A stretch of DNA of 64,000 nt from Azospirillum picis (GTDB lineage: Bacteria > Pseudomonadota > Alphaproteobacteria > Azospirillales > Azospirillaceae). The position numbers and the translations under genes are program-made. Numbering within the stretch: the first letter of the stretch is position 1; each line of letters starts with the position of its first letter. The notes beneath the pieces are model-generated. The model worked only from the letters and a program-made list of their open reading frames with translations, was not told the origin of the DNA and searched no databases. The stretch is taken from positions 186,001 to 250,000 of the forward strand of contig NZ_JAGINO010000007.1 in assembly GCF_017876115.1 (NCBI RefSeq), in the 5' to 3' direction. Shown piece by piece: positions 1-9,841 of this stretch.

Positions 1-1
1 C

Positions 2-631
2 TACCTGGGCTTCCTGGCCGCGGTGATCCTGCCGCTCAGCGTCTGGCTGGCGGCCAGCAATCATTTCGACTATCTGGACGCGCTGCGGATGGCGGCGTTC
101 AACGTGGTGTCGGTCGTCACCACCACCGGCTACGCCTACACCGACTACAGCCAATGGGGGAATCTGGCGGTCGGGGTCTTCTTCGGCTTGACCTTCATCG
201 GCGGCTGCACCGGATCGACCACCGGGGGCATCAAGATCTTCCGGTTCGAGGTGCTGGTGATCGTGCTGCGCACCCACTTCCGGCACCTGATCTATCCGCG
301 CGGGGTCTTCCCCCGCCGCTACGGCGCCCGCCGGATCGACGACGACGTGCTCGGATCGGTGATCGTCTTCTTCGCCCTGTTCTTCACCGCCTACAGCCTG
401 CTCACCATCGCGCTGATGGCGCTGGGGCTGGACTTCATCACAAGCGCCAGCGCCGCGGTCGCGGCGCTGGCGAATGTCGGCCCGGGGCTCGGCGACACCA
501 TCGGACCGGCGGGAACCTACGCCGCCGTGCCCGATTCAGCGAAATGGCTGCTGTCGCTGGCGATGCTGATGGGCCGGCTGGAGCTGTTCACCGTGCTGGT
601 GCTGTTCATGCCGCAATTCTGGCGGGGCTGA
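2..631 (+). CDS. trkH: TrkH-family potassium uptake protein, C-terminal part (5' end outside window)
   Basis: Only the last 209 residues are visible; the reading frame is open to the left edge. TrkH is the membrane subunit of the Trk K+ uptake system, pairing with cytoplasmic TrkA. The sequence shows a P-loop selectivity filter region (VVTTTGYAYTDY), followed by the family signature GGCTGSTTGGIKIFR, a helix-rich segment, a second filter-like stretch (ALANVGPGLGDTIGPAGTY) and the usual TrkH ending (LMGRLELFTVLVLFMPQFW). These match the third and fourth repeats of TrkH. The gene converges on the small gene at 634-852 with only 2 bp between stops. Confidence 0.93.
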   Translation, partial: YLGFLAAVILPLSVWLAASNHFDYLDALRMAAFNVVSVVTTTGYAYTDYSQWGNLAVGVFFGLTFIGGCTGSTTGGIKIFRFEVLVIVLRTHFRHLIYPRGVFPRRYGARRIDDDVLGSVIVFFALFFTAYSLLTIALMALGLDFITSASAAVAALANVGPGLGDTIGPAGTYAAVPDSAKWLLSLAMLMGRLELFTVLVLFMPQFWRG

Positions 632-633
632 GC

Positions 634-852
634 CTATTCGTCGGGATTGCGGTTGGCGGCGTGATCCTGCATCTGCTCGGTCTGTATCGCCTTGCTGTCC
701 AGCCCGCGGGCGTCGGAGTGCTGCGCCTTGTCGCGGTTGGACAGGATCATGTTGTCGCCGACGGAGCCTTCCGGCAGGTCGGTGGTGGCGCCGGTACCGC
801 TGCCCTTGCCCTGCGCGGCGCTGCCCATGTGCTTCTTGCTGGCGTTCGCCAT
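634..852 (-). CDS. small hydrophilic hypothetical protein
   Basis: A 72-residue protein, strongly hydrophilic, rich in Asp, Asn, Gln, Gly and Lys, with no hydrophobic core, cysteine or membrane segment. It resembles small intrinsically disordered stress-type proteins, but I do not recognise a family. The start is supported by a good Shine-Dalgarno sequence (GGAAGGAG) 7 bases upstream of the ATG. It lies 73 bp downstream of the DUF4142 protein on the same strand and may be co-transcribed with it. Confidence 0.65.
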   Translation of the reverse strand: MANASKKHMGSAAQGKGSGTGATTDLPEGSVGDNMILSNRDKAQHSDARGLDSKAIQTEQMQDHAANRNPDE

Positions 853-925
853 GGCGTTCTCCTTCCGGTTGGTTCTGCGGGACCGGTGCCGGGGCGGAAC
901 CCCGGCACCGGGAGGGGGATTTGGT

Positions 926-1882
926 TTACTGCGGGTTGCGGGTCTGTCCGCTCGGCATGTCGCCGTGCGACGCGCCGCCGTTCATCGTGCCATGATCGGT
1001 CCCGCTGCCGCCGGCGGCGTTGCGGTTGCCGTTGCGGCCGAGCGACACGGTGGTGTCGTCGTACTTGAATTCGCTCATCTGCTTGACCTGGTCTTCGGTC
1101 ACGTTGCTGGCGACGATGCGATCGCCCTGGCTGTTCAGCATGTTGTAGCCGATGGCGACCTGCTTGGCGCCGATGCCCAGCACGCCGCCGCGGTTCAGCA
1201 CCACCACGGTGGCGTTGCCCGACTGCGGGTCCAGGATGATGTCGGCGACGTCGCCGAGCTTCTTGCCGTCCTGGCCGTACACGTCCTTGCCCATCATCTT
1301 CTCGAAGCTGGTCTGCGGCTGGGTGGCGCTGCTGGCCGAGGCGACGCCGGGGCGCAGTTCCTGCACGTGGCGCAGGTGCTGCTCGAGAGTCGGCAGCGTC
1401 TCGCTGGCGAAGCGCTTCAGGTCGGCGTCCTTGCCGTTCTGCGACTGCTCGCGGAACAGGGCGACCGCCGTGCGGTGGGCATCGATCTGGCCTTGCAGAT
1501 AGGCGGAGTCGAACTGATCACCCTTGAGGCTGCGGAGATGGTCGAGCTTCTGCTGGTGTTCGGAATCGAGCTTGGTCGGCAGGGTCATCGACTTCTGCTG
1601 CGCCATCGCCTTCATCGCGTCGGAGGTCTTGGTATGGTCGGAGACCATCTGGCCGCCGAATTGTTTCACGCGCTGTTCCTTGGCGTTGTCCTGGGCCAGC
1701 TTGCCGGCCTGGACCTCGAACATGTCGCTGACGGCCGCCTTCTCGGCGAAGGTCATGTCCTGCTGCGCCACCGGGCCCTGCGCCGTGACCGTTTTCGTCG
1801 GCGTCGGGGTCTGGGCCGTGGCGATGGCCGGCGCCGTGAACAGCATCAGCGCGGCGGTGGCAAGAAGATGATGACGTTTCAT
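926..1882 (-). CDS. DUF4142 and PRC-barrel domain periplasmic protein
   Basis: A 318-residue exported protein. Residues 1 to about 24 form a Sec signal peptide (MKRHHLLATAALMLFTAPAIATA). Residues about 40-180 are a DUF4142 four-helix, ferritin-like domain (QQDMTFAEKAAVSDMFEVQ, then QFGGQMVSDHTKTSDAM). Residues about 205-270 form a PRC-barrel (MMGKDVYGQDGKKLGDVADI, GNATVVVLNRGGVLGIG). The tail is a Gly/Asn/His-rich low-complexity stretch. DUF4142 proteins are envelope proteins of unknown function, often stress-induced. I chose the ATG at 1882 because it begins the signal peptide and has AGGAG upstream; the open frame runs further 5' into the divergent intergenic region. Its catalytic role, if any, is unknown. 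Confidence 0.88.
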   Translation of the reverse strand: MKRHHLLATAALMLFTAPAIATAQTPTPTKTVTAQGPVAQQDMTFAEKAAVSDMFEVQAGKLAQDNAKEQRVKQFGGQMVSDHTKTSDAMKAMAQQKSMTLPTKLDSEHQQKLDHLRSLKGDQFDSAYLQGQIDAHRTAVALFREQSQNGKDADLKRFASETLPTLEQHLRHVQELRPGVASASSATQPQTSFEKMMGKDVYGQDGKKLGDVADIILDPQSGNATVVVLNRGGVLGIGAKQVAIGYNMLNSQGDRIVASNVTEDQVKQMSEFKYDDTTVSLGRNGNRNAAGGSGTDHGTMNGGASHGDMPSGQTRNPQ

Positions 1883-2059
1883 GGCGGCGGCTCCTGCTTG
1901 GTTCCTGGTTGTCGGGCGCCGGCAGCCGGGCTGCGGCGCCGCTCTTCCCTCCTTCAACCGGAAAGGGCGTCCGGCGTTCCGGGGCACCGAGCGCCTCCGG
2001 AATGGGGTCCCCCGGTTCGGCGACCCGATCGACCGGGGTGCCGCTACCGCGCCGGTTTG

Positions 2060-2080
2060 CCCCGGCGCAACGCGCCGGGG
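2060..2080. other. perfect 9-bp hairpin in divergent intergenic region
   Basis: CCCCGGCGC and GCGCCGGGG form a perfect stem with a 3-base loop (AAC) between the DUF4142 gene and the GMC oxidoreductase. It could be an operator or a 5' leader structure of the rightward gene. Nothing else in this gap is recognisable. Confidence 0.4.
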
Positions 2081-2138
2081 GTATAGCCGAATGCGCGCTC
2101 CGCCTCCGCCATGCGTCCGGGGCATGAAGAAAGGGCCT

Positions 2139-3911
2139 ATGACCCCAACGGAGGCCCGCTTGCTTCGTGACGCCCGCCACGTCCTCAATGGGACGCACAT
2201 CGACTGCGACCTCTGCGTCATCGGCGGCGGGGCTGCCGGCCTGACCATCGCGCGCGAACTGGCGGGAAGCGCATGCAGCCTCGTCCTGCTCGAGGGCGGC
2301 GGACTGGAGGTCGACGGGATTTCCCAGGCGCTCTACGCCGGGCGCAATGTCGGATTGCCCTACGAGCGGCTGACCACGGCGCGCAGCCGCTATCTCGGCG
2401 GCAGCACCAATTGCTGGGGCGGCTTCTCCCGTCCCCTGGAACCGAGCGACTTCGCGGCGCGGCCCTGGATCCCGGGCAGCGGCTGGCCGATCCCGCGCGA
2501 GGCGATGATGCCCTACTACGAGAGGGCGCAGGAGGTGCTGGGGCTCGGCCCCTTCGACTACGGCACCGATTTCTGGCTGGACCAGGTCGGCGGGCCGCGG
2601 GCCGGGCTGTTCCCGGTGGACGGCGGCGGGGGGCCGGATGCTGTGGGTGGCGGCTTCGAGAACCGCGTCGCTCAGCTCAGCCCGCCGATCCGGATGGGCG
2701 AGGCCTACCGGGCGGAGATCGGGCAGGCCGCCAATATCACCGCCTTTTTGAACGCGAACGTCACCGGACTGGACACCAACCCGACCGCCACTGCGGTGGA
2801 GCGGGTCCAGGTGCGCACGCTCGACGGACCCGGCTTCACCGTCGGCGCGCGGATGTTCGTGCTGTGCTGCGGCGGGATCGAGAACGCCCGCATCCTGCTG
2901 CTGTCGAACCGGGTGCAGGCGAACGGGCTCGGCAACGGGAGCGACCAGGTCGGCCGCTGTTTCGCCGACCATCCGCGTTTCAAGACGGCGCCGGTGCGGC
3001 TGACCGACCAGGCTCGCCACCGCACGCTCTACGACGTCAGCCTGTGCCTGGCGCGCCGGCGGCTGCGGCGGCCGCACCCGTCGGTCGCCCTGGCGCTGTC
3101 GCCCACCGCGGACTTGCAGGAGCGCCATGCGCTGCCCAACTCCCGCACCTATCTGGTCGCCTCCTACCATTCGGGGGCGCTCGACGCCTTCAAGGCGATG
3201 CGGGACCTGAAGCTGCTGCCGTCGCGCCACCGCTGCCGCCGTCACGGGGTCCCGGAAGAGGAGGCGGCCAACCTGCTGCGCAACGCCGGTCCGCGCATCC
3301 TGCGGAACATGCCGCAATTGGCGCATGCCCTGTTCGACAGCACCATCGATCCCGGATGGCTGCCCCGCCGCTTCGTGCTGGAGACGGTGCTGGAGCCGAT
3401 CCCCAACCCGGACAGCCGGGTCACGCTGGACCATGCCACCGACCCGTTCGGCCGCAACCTGCCGCGGGTGGACTGGCGGCTGACCGACCAGGACCGGCGG
3501 GGTGCGGCCGAAACCCAGCGGCTGCTGCGCGCAGAGCTGCTGCGCCGCGGGCTGATCCGGACCGACGGCCCGGCCGGGGCGCCGCCGGACGCGGCCACGG
3601 GCATGGCGGCGGGAGCGGAGATGGCCCCGGAGATGGCCCCGGAGATGGCCGACGTCGGCTGGTGCTGGCATCATATGGGCACCACCCGCATGAGCGTATC
3701 GCCGCGTCACGGCGTGGTCGACCCCGACGGCCAGGTTCATGGCGTGGGAAACCTCTATGTCGCCGGCAGCTCGGTCTTCCCGACCATGGGGGCGGACCAC
3801 CCGACCATGACCATCGTGGCGCTGGCGCTGCGGCTGACCGAGCGGCTGGTCGCCCTGCTGGAGGATGGCCGCAACAGCCCGCCGGCACCGGCCATCGCCG
3901 CCTCCCGCTGA
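2139..3911 (+). CDS. GMC-family FAD-dependent oxidoreductase
   Basis: About 590 residues from the chosen start. The N-terminus carries the FAD dinucleotide-binding motif (VIGGGAAGLTIAREL, Gly 29-34). It is followed by the GMC signature around a Gly-Gly-Ser-Thr-Asn-Cys-Trp-Gly motif (LGGSTNCWGGFSRPL). The C-terminal GMC_oxred_C domain has HHMGTTRMS, GVVDPDGQVHGVGNLYVAGSSV and the final P-T-M-T-I motif. Such enzymes oxidise alcohols, sugars or polyols; the substrate cannot be read from sequence. The start is ambiguous: ATG at 2124 and 2139 are both possible, and 2139 has an AAGAAAGGG stretch just upstream. A 12-bp unit repeated near 3617-3650 gives a short Glu-Met-Ala-Pro repeat, a probable slippage expansion. 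No partner cytochrome or gluconate-dehydrogenase gamma subunit is adjacent. Confidence 0.88.
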   Translation: MTPTEARLLRDARHVLNGTHIDCDLCVIGGGAAGLTIARELAGSACSLVLLEGGGLEVDGISQALYAGRNVGLPYERLTTARSRYLGGSTNCWGGFSRPLEPSDFAARPWIPGSGWPIPREAMMPYYERAQEVLGLGPFDYGTDFWLDQVGGPRAGLFPVDGGGGPDAVGGGFENRVAQLSPPIRMGEAYRAEIGQAANITAFLNANVTGLDTNPTATAVERVQVRTLDGPGFTVGARMFVLCCGGIENARILLLSNRVQANGLGNGSDQVGRCFADHPRFKTAPVRLTDQARHRTLYDVSLCLARRRLRRPHPSVALALSPTADLQERHALPNSRTYLVASYHSGALDAFKAMRDLKLLPSRHRCRRHGVPEEEAANLLRNAGPRILRNMPQLAHALFDSTIDPGWLPRRFVLETVLEPIPNPDSRVTLDHATDPFGRNLPRVDWRLTDQDRRGAAETQRLLRAELLRRGLIRTDGPAGAPPDAATGMAAGAEMAPEMAPEMADVGWCWHHMGTTRMSVSPRHGVVDPDGQVHGVGNLYVAGSSVFPTMGADHPTMTIVALALRLTERLVALLEDGRNSPPAPAIAASR

Positions 3912-4007
3912 CGGCGCGGCGGATTCTGGGATTGCGGCGGTCCGGGGGGCTTGCGGACGAAGGGCGCGAGGGAAGGGATTGCCGCGCACCGGGTCCCGGC
4001 CCATGTG

Positions 4008-4577
<570 letters not shown>

Positions 4578-4830
4578 CCGGCGAGCCCACGGCTCGGCCA
4601 GCGCGCGGCGGAGGACGCGAAATCGAAGGTGGCAGGTGATGAAGGAGCGTCATCGCCGGTGGCACCCCGCCTGATCTGCGCCATCGCCGGGAAAGGCGCC
4701 CTTTCCCGGGCAACCTTGAGCCATGCTTCGCGTTATCGAGCAACACCGCGGGCGGCGGCGCCCCCGACCCGCGGGAGCCGCCGGATCATCCCCCCGGCCG
4801 AAAAAGGATCGGGCCGCATTGGACCGGAGC

Positions 4831-5514
4831 ATGACCGTCTTCCATCCCAGTGACGGACATATCGAGAGCCACGGAACGGCCGGATGGCCGGACCCGTCTT
4901 CCGGTTCCGAGCCGCAACCGCAGGATGACCCCATCGCCGAACGGCTGCGCCGCCAGCGGCTTGCGCTGTCGGCGGCGGCCGTGGTGCTGCTGGCGGGGGT
5001 GATGTGGTCGGCCTGCTACCTCACGGTGCTGACCGGCGCGGATGGCGGGACCATCCCGCCGGGCCGGACGGCGGAACGGGTGCCGGATCCGGCGCATGGC
5101 CCTGCCTATCGTTCAGCCTTCGATCCCTGGGGGCCGCACCCGTTGCAGGCGGAAACCCGACAGGCAGCAGCCCTGCTGCGCGGGCTCGCCAGGGACGCGC
5201 GCCAGCTTGCGCAATGGCATGACCCCGCATCGCCGGCCGCCATGCCGGCCGCGGCTGCTGCCGCCACTCCGCCGGCCAAATCCCTGGAGAAGCCGCCGGC
5301 CACTCCGCCGGCCAAGCTGCCCTCCGCGCCCGCCATCACGTCGGCCGCCGGATCGCCGGAGCCGGCCGCACCGGATCCGGCGATCCGGCGGCTGGTCGAC
5401 AAGGGCTGGCCCGCCTTGCGGCCGGCAGCGTCCCATGTGGCGATCCCGGCCGTTGTTCAGGCGGTCGGGATCGCCGGGGAGGTCGCCGCGACGCCTCAGA
5501 GGGCGATGCCCTGA
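4831..5514 (+). CDS. membrane-anchored hypothetical protein with Pro/Ala-rich domain
   Basis: About 227 residues from the ATG at 4831. There is an N-terminal cytoplasmic stretch of about 45 residues, one transmembrane helix (LALSAAAVVLLAGVMWSACYL), then a periplasmic part rich in Pro and Ala with repeated PPAK and PPAT units. This is the plan of a bitopic spacer or envelope-tethered protein. I recognise no family. The open frame extends to 4723, but that extension is Arg/Pro-rich and looks non-coding. It converges on iorB across a hairpin. Confidence 0.5.
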   Translation: MTVFHPSDGHIESHGTAGWPDPSSGSEPQPQDDPIAERLRRQRLALSAAAVVLLAGVMWSACYLTVLTGADGGTIPPGRTAERVPDPAHGPAYRSAFDPWGPHPLQAETRQAAALLRGLARDARQLAQWHDPASPAAMPAAAAAATPPAKSLEKPPATPPAKLPSAPAITSAAGSPEPAAPDPAIRRLVDKGWPALRPAASHVAIPAVVQAVGIAGEVAATPQRAMP

Positions 5515-5520
5515 CCGCCG

Positions 5521-5582
5521 GCCGGGAAGCCGCTACCGGGGCTTCCCGGCCAAAGCTTCCTGGCCGGAGCTTCCCGGCCAGG
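5521..5582. terminator. hairpin and 14-bp triplicated motif between convergent genes
   Basis: GCCGGGAAGC (5521-5530) pairs perfectly with GCTTCCCGGC (5541-5550). The right arm begins a 14-bp unit repeated three times (5541-5554, 5555-5568, 5569-5582) with small changes. It sits between the stop of the hypothetical gene and the stop of iorB, so it probably ends transcription from one or both sides. No clear U-tract follows. Confidence 0.5.
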
Positions 5583-5590
5583 GCTGCCGG

Positions 5591-7855
5591 TCAGACGATG
5601 CCGCCCCGGCTGAAGGGCAGCGTCTGCAACGGCTGGCCGGTCACCGAGAAGACGGCGTTCGCCACCGCCGGCGCCACGGTCGGGACGCCCGGCTCTCCGG
5701 CGCCGGTCGGCCGCTCGTGCGACGGTACGATGTGGACCTCCACCGCCGGCATGTCCGACATCCGCAGCGGCAGATAGCTGTCGAAGTTGGCCTGATCGAC
5801 CACGCCGTCGGTCATGGTGATCTCGCCGCGCAGCGCATGGCCGATGCCCCAGCCGGCCCCGCCCTCCATCTGCGCCTTGACGATGTCGGGGTTGACGACC
5901 TCGCCGCAATCGACGGCGACGACGATCCGGTCCACCTTGATCTGGCCCTTGGCATCGACCGTCACGTCGGCGACATGGGCGACATAGGTGTTGAAGCTCT
6001 CATGCACGGCGACGCCGCGGCCCTTGCCCTGCGGCAGGGGCTGGCCCCAGCCGGCCTTCTCCGCCGCCAGCTTCAGCACGCCGGCCAGGCGCGGATGGTC
6101 CTTCAGCATCTCCATGCGGAAGGCCACCGGGTCCTTGCCGGCCGCCTTGGCGAGACGGTCGATCATCACCTCCTTGGCGTAGGCGGTGTGGGTGTGCCCG
6201 ACCGAGCGCCACCACAGGGTCGTGACCGGCGAGGCGAGGGTGTGGGCGTCGACGGCGAGGTTCGCCACCGGATAGGCCATGTCCGACGCGCCTTCGACCA
6301 TCGTCGCGTCGACGCCGTCCTTGACCATCACCGCCTCGAACGGCGTGCCGGCCATGAAGCTCTGGCCGACGATGCGCTGCTTCCAGCCGACCAGGTCGCC
6401 CTTGGCGTCGACCGCCGCGGTGATCCTGTGCAGGAACAGTGGACGGTAGCGGCCGCCCTTGATGTCGTCCTCACGCGTCCAGACCAGATGCACCGGGGCC
6501 TTCGGGTAGGCCTTGGCGATCATCACCGCCTCGGCGATGTAGTCGGCGTTGGTGGTGGCGCGCCGTCCGAAGCTGCCGCCGGCCCATTGCGTGTCGATCT
6601 TCACCTGCTCCGGCTTGCAGCCCAGGATGTGGGCGGCGACCATCTGCTCGACCGTCTGGAACTGCGAGCCGGCCCAGATGGTGCAGCCACCCTCCGGGTT
6701 CAGCGCCACCACGGCGTTCAGCGGCTCCATCGGCGCGTGGGCGAGATAGGGGAAGACGAACTCGCCCTCCACCGCATGGCCGCCCTTCGCCTTGGCGTCG
6801 GCGATCGCCTTGTCGGCGTCACCCTTGTTCGCCGCGCCCGCGCCCGGCGTTTCCGCCGCCTTGCGGTAGTCGGCCAGCATGGCGTCGGTGCCGCGGGTCT
6901 CCGCCTTGCCGTCATCCCAGGTCACCGCCAGCGCTTCGCGGCCCTTGATGGCGGCCCAGGTGTTCTTGGCGATGACCGCGACGCCGACCGGCAGGCTCAC
7001 CACCTCGATGACGCCCGGCACCTTGCGGGCGGCGGCATCGTCGACGCTCTTCACCGTGCCGCCGAAGCGCGGGCTGCGGGCCAGCACCGCCGTCACCTGG
7101 CCGGGGCGGCGGATGTCCATCGAGAAGATGGCGGTGCCGTTGGTCTTGCTGACGTGGTCCAGCCGGTGCAGGTCCGGCTTGCCGATCAGCACATAGTCCT
7201 TCTGCTCCTTCAGCTTGACCTGCTGCGGCACCGGCAGCTTCGCCGCCTCCTCCGCCAGTTCGCCGAAGGTCAGGCTGCGGTTGCCGGCGGCATGGCGGAC
7301 CACGCCCTTCGACACCGTCACCTCGCCGGCCGGCACGTTCCAGCGCGCGGCGGCGGCGGCGACCAGCATGGCGCGTGCGGCGGCGCCGGCCATGCGCAGC
7401 TCGTCCCAACTGTTGGCGACGGCGGTGGAGCCGCCGGTGCCCTGCACGCCGAAGAAGTGGTTGGCGTACAGCTTCTGGTCGGCCGGGGCGAAGGCGCCGC
7501 GGACCTGGGACCAGTCGGCGTCCAGTTCCTCGGCCACGATGGTGGCGAGGCCGGTGACGATGCCCTGGCCTTTGTCGAGATGCTTGGCCAGCACCGTGAC
7601 CGTGTTGTCCGGCGCCACGATGACGAAGGCATGCGGACGCGGGTCGGCCGGCCCGACGATCTTCGGGGCCGCTTCGGCGGCCAGCGCCGGCAGCGGCAGA
7701 TGCGCGCCGACGACCAGCGCGCCGGCCCCGGCGCCGATGGCCTTCAGGAAGCCGCGGCGCGAGGATGCGGGCAGCGGCGTGAGCGACAGCCTGTCGCCGA
7801 ACCCGTGTTCGGCAAAACCATTCCGGGCGGCCTGGCGGATCAGATGATGCAGCAT
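5591..7855 (-). CDS. iorB: isoquinoline 1-oxidoreductase beta subunit-like molybdenum hydroxylase, large subunit
   Basis: A 754-residue molybdopterin-cytosine-dinucleotide subunit of the xanthine oxidase family, IorB type, which hydroxylates N-heterocycles or oxidises aldehydes. A twin-arginine signal sits near residue 33 (SRRGFLKAIGAGAGALVVG), predicting folded export with its small partner. Visible cofactor motifs include QGTGGSTAVANSW, GCTIWAGSQFQT, QWAGGSFGRRA, and the C-terminal GAGEPGVPTVAPAVANAVF, which contains the catalytic Glu. It follows iorA with a 3-base gap, so the two are translationally linked. The true substrate is unknown; IorAB paralogues are numerous in alphaproteobacteria. 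No cytochrome c subunit lies beside it. Confidence 0.92.
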   Translation of the reverse strand: MLHHLIRQAARNGFAEHGFGDRLSLTPLPASSRRGFLKAIGAGAGALVVGAHLPLPALAAEAAPKIVGPADPRPHAFVIVAPDNTVTVLAKHLDKGQGIVTGLATIVAEELDADWSQVRGAFAPADQKLYANHFFGVQGTGGSTAVANSWDELRMAGAAARAMLVAAAAARWNVPAGEVTVSKGVVRHAAGNRSLTFGELAEEAAKLPVPQQVKLKEQKDYVLIGKPDLHRLDHVSKTNGTAIFSMDIRRPGQVTAVLARSPRFGGTVKSVDDAAARKVPGVIEVVSLPVGVAVIAKNTWAAIKGREALAVTWDDGKAETRGTDAMLADYRKAAETPGAGAANKGDADKAIADAKAKGGHAVEGEFVFPYLAHAPMEPLNAVVALNPEGGCTIWAGSQFQTVEQMVAAHILGCKPEQVKIDTQWAGGSFGRRATTNADYIAEAVMIAKAYPKAPVHLVWTREDDIKGGRYRPLFLHRITAAVDAKGDLVGWKQRIVGQSFMAGTPFEAVMVKDGVDATMVEGASDMAYPVANLAVDAHTLASPVTTLWWRSVGHTHTAYAKEVMIDRLAKAAGKDPVAFRMEMLKDHPRLAGVLKLAAEKAGWGQPLPQGKGRGVAVHESFNTYVAHVADVTVDAKGQIKVDRIVVAVDCGEVVNPDIVKAQMEGGAGWGIGHALRGEITMTDGVVDQANFDSYLPLRMSDMPAVEVHIVPSHERPTGAGEPGVPTVAPAVANAVFSVTGQPLQTLPFSRGGIV

Positions 7856-7858
7856 GGA

Positions 7859-8320
7859 TCAGGCCCTCATCGTCTGGGCGGCATCCTTGATCGCCGCGCG
7901 GATGCGGACATAGGTGGCGCAACGGCAGACGTTGCCGTCCATCGCCGCGTCGATGTCCTGGTCGGTCGGGTTCTGGTTGTCGGTCAGCAGCGCCACGGCG
8001 CTCATGATCTGACCGGACTGGCAGTAGCCGCACTGGACGACGTCCAGCTTCTGCCAGGCGGCCTGGACGGCTTCCGCCGCCTTGCCGCGCACGCCCTCGA
8101 TGGTGGTGACCTTGCTGTCCGGCCCCAGCATGCCGACCGGGGTCTGGCAGGCGCGTGTCGGGGTGCCGTCAACATGGACGGTGCAGGCGCCGCATTGAGC
8201 GATGCCGCAGCCGAACTTGGTGCCGGTCATGTTCAGCTCGTCCCGGAGGACCCACAGCAGCGGCATGTCTTCGGACACGTCGACCTGCCGTTCCTCGCCG
8301 TTTACGTTGATGCGAATCAT
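7859..8320 (-). CDS. iorA: [2Fe-2S] subunit of IorAB-type molybdenum hydroxylase
   Basis: A 153-residue iron-sulfur subunit. The plant-type ferredoxin cluster is bound by Cys38, Cys43, Cys46 and Cys58 ([16 protein letters not shown], then RACQTP). The second, helical cluster domain has CGYCQSG and VCRCATY. It passes electrons from the molybdenum site of IorB. The ATG at 8320 begins the canonical [11 protein letters not shown] and has an AGAGGCAGA purine stretch before it. It is the first gene of the iorAB pair. Confidence 0.93.
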   Translation of the reverse strand: MIRINVNGEERQVDVSEDMPLLWVLRDELNMTGTKFGCGIAQCGACTVHVDGTPTRACQTPVGMLGPDSKVTTIEGVRGKAAEAVQAAWQKLDVVQCGYCQSGQIMSAVALLTDNQNPTDQDIDAAMDGNVCRCATYVRIRAAIKDAAQTMRA

Positions 8321-8483
8321 GGTGTCTGCCTCTTTCTCCCTGAACGGAACGAGCCCCCGGCGATGTCCGGGAGCCGCCCGCTGCCCGGTTCCGGGCGTTG
8401 GCGGATGAAATGGGTGCGACGTCGATCCCGGCAACGGTCAAGCTCGGGAATTGTCGTCGGCCGGTTGGTCAGTGGTCGGCCGT

Positions 8484-9707
8484 TCACAGGCGGCGGGCAT
8501 CGGGAGCCCGCATCGCCCATTCGGCCGCAAGGGCCGCCGCGGCGGTGACCGCCAGCGACAGCAGCGGAAGCGCCGGCCCGCCGAACAGGCCGTAGGCGCC
8601 GCCGCCCAAGGAGGAACCCAGCGCGATTCCGACATAGATGGCCGAGGAGTTGAGGCCCAGCGCCACCGCCGTCCGGTCGCCGGCCAGCATGACCAGCCGC
8701 TTCTGCTGCGGAGTCATCAGCATTAGCGAGAAGGCGGCCCAGCCGGCCAGCGCCGCCAGCGACCAAGCATAGCCCGGAGCCGCAATCAGCGCCACGAAGG
8801 ACAGCGCCATTCCGCCGAAGGACAGCCGCGTCGCGGCGTTGACGCCGATGCCGTCGGCCATGCGGGCGGCAAGGGCATTGCCGGCCATGCCGGCGACGCC
8901 GAAGACGAACAGCGCCAGCGAGACCTGGTCGGCGTCGCTGCCGAACCGTTCGGCCATCAGCGCGCCGAGCAGGGCGTAGGTGACGAACTGCGCCACCATC
9001 TGGAGCAGGCTGGCCAGGATGCTGGAGCCGACGGCGCGGCGCCCCATCAGGGTGGCGACCTCGGCCAGGCCGAGCCGGGCGCGGCCGGCGCCGACATGGC
9101 CGGGAACCCGCAGCCGCACCGCCAGGGCGATGGCCAGCGCCAGCGCCGCCACCAGCAGGAACACCGTCCGCCAGGACAGGTGGGAGCCCAGCCAGGTCGC
9201 CAGCGGCACCCCGACCACGGTGGCCAGCGTCGCCCCGGCGAAGACCGTGCCGAGCGCCCGTCCGCGCCGATGCGCCGGCACCAGCGCCGCGCCGACGGCC
9301 GAGGCAGACGGGCCGACCAGTGCCGCCGCGGCGCCGCAGGCGATGCGCAGGCCCAGCGCGGTGGGATAGTCGCCGGCCAGCGCGGTGCCGACGCAACCGG
9401 CGGCCAGCAGGACCAGCCCGCCGACCAGCAGCGTCGGCAGCGTCCAGCGCGTCGCCAGTGCCTGCGCCAGCGGCGCCGCCACCGCGAAGGCGAGGGCGAA
9501 GGCGGTGACCAGCCCCGCCGCGGCGCCCGGTGTCACCTCCAGATCGTGGCCCATCGGACCCAGCACGCCGACGACCTCAAGAGAGGTGACGCCGACGGTG
9601 AAGTAGGCCAACGACAGGAGGACCAGCGCCGTGCCTTCATGCGGGGTCGGAACAGCGATGCCGGCCGCCGTGGGCGCCGCGGCCGCTGAAGGTTGGATGT
9701 TTGTCAT
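8484..9707 (-). CDS. MFS transporter, DHA1/AraJ-like efflux permease
   Basis: A 407-residue major facilitator with 12 predicted hydrophobic helices. It has the loop 2-3 region of DHA1 drug or arabinose efflux carriers (LAQALATRWTLPTLLVG) and motif C in helix 5 (GATLATVVGVPLATWLG). Substrate export is likely but the substrate is unknown. It is divergently transcribed from a LysR regulator at 9842, 134 bp away. That arrangement usually means the regulator controls it. Confidence 0.85.
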   Translation of the reverse strand: MTNIQPSAAAAPTAAGIAVPTPHEGTALVLLSLAYFTVGVTSLEVVGVLGPMGHDLEVTPGAAAGLVTAFALAFAVAAPLAQALATRWTLPTLLVGGLVLLAAGCVGTALAGDYPTALGLRIACGAAAALVGPSASAVGAALVPAHRRGRALGTVFAGATLATVVGVPLATWLGSHLSWRTVFLLVAALALAIALAVRLRVPGHVGAGRARLGLAEVATLMGRRAVGSSILASLLQMVAQFVTYALLGALMAERFGSDADQVSLALFVFGVAGMAGNALAARMADGIGVNAATRLSFGGMALSFVALIAAPGYAWSLAALAGWAAFSLMLMTPQQKRLVMLAGDRTAVALGLNSSAIYVGIALGSSLGGGAYGLFGGPALPLLSLAVTAAAALAAEWAMRAPDARRL

Positions 9708-9800
9708 GTGAGTCCCCGGATCGGCGGGCAGGCAGGCGCGCGATTTGCAACGGCGCGGGGACCGGCGCCCGCCAGCGCGACGTCTGGACAGAATACACCG

Positions 9801-9816
9801 TTCAGTGCAAAATGAA
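9801..9816. promoter_or_regulatory. candidate LysR-type operator
   Basis: TTCA-N8-TGAA forms a short dyad (TTCAGTGCAAAATGAA) of the T-N11-A type in the divergent gap between the MFS and LysR genes. It overlaps an alternative ATG of the LysR gene at 9812. This position would fit autoregulation. Only the dyad is seen; binding is inferred. Confidence 0.35.
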
Positions 9817-9841
9817 CAAGAAGTCCCACACTCATATCGCC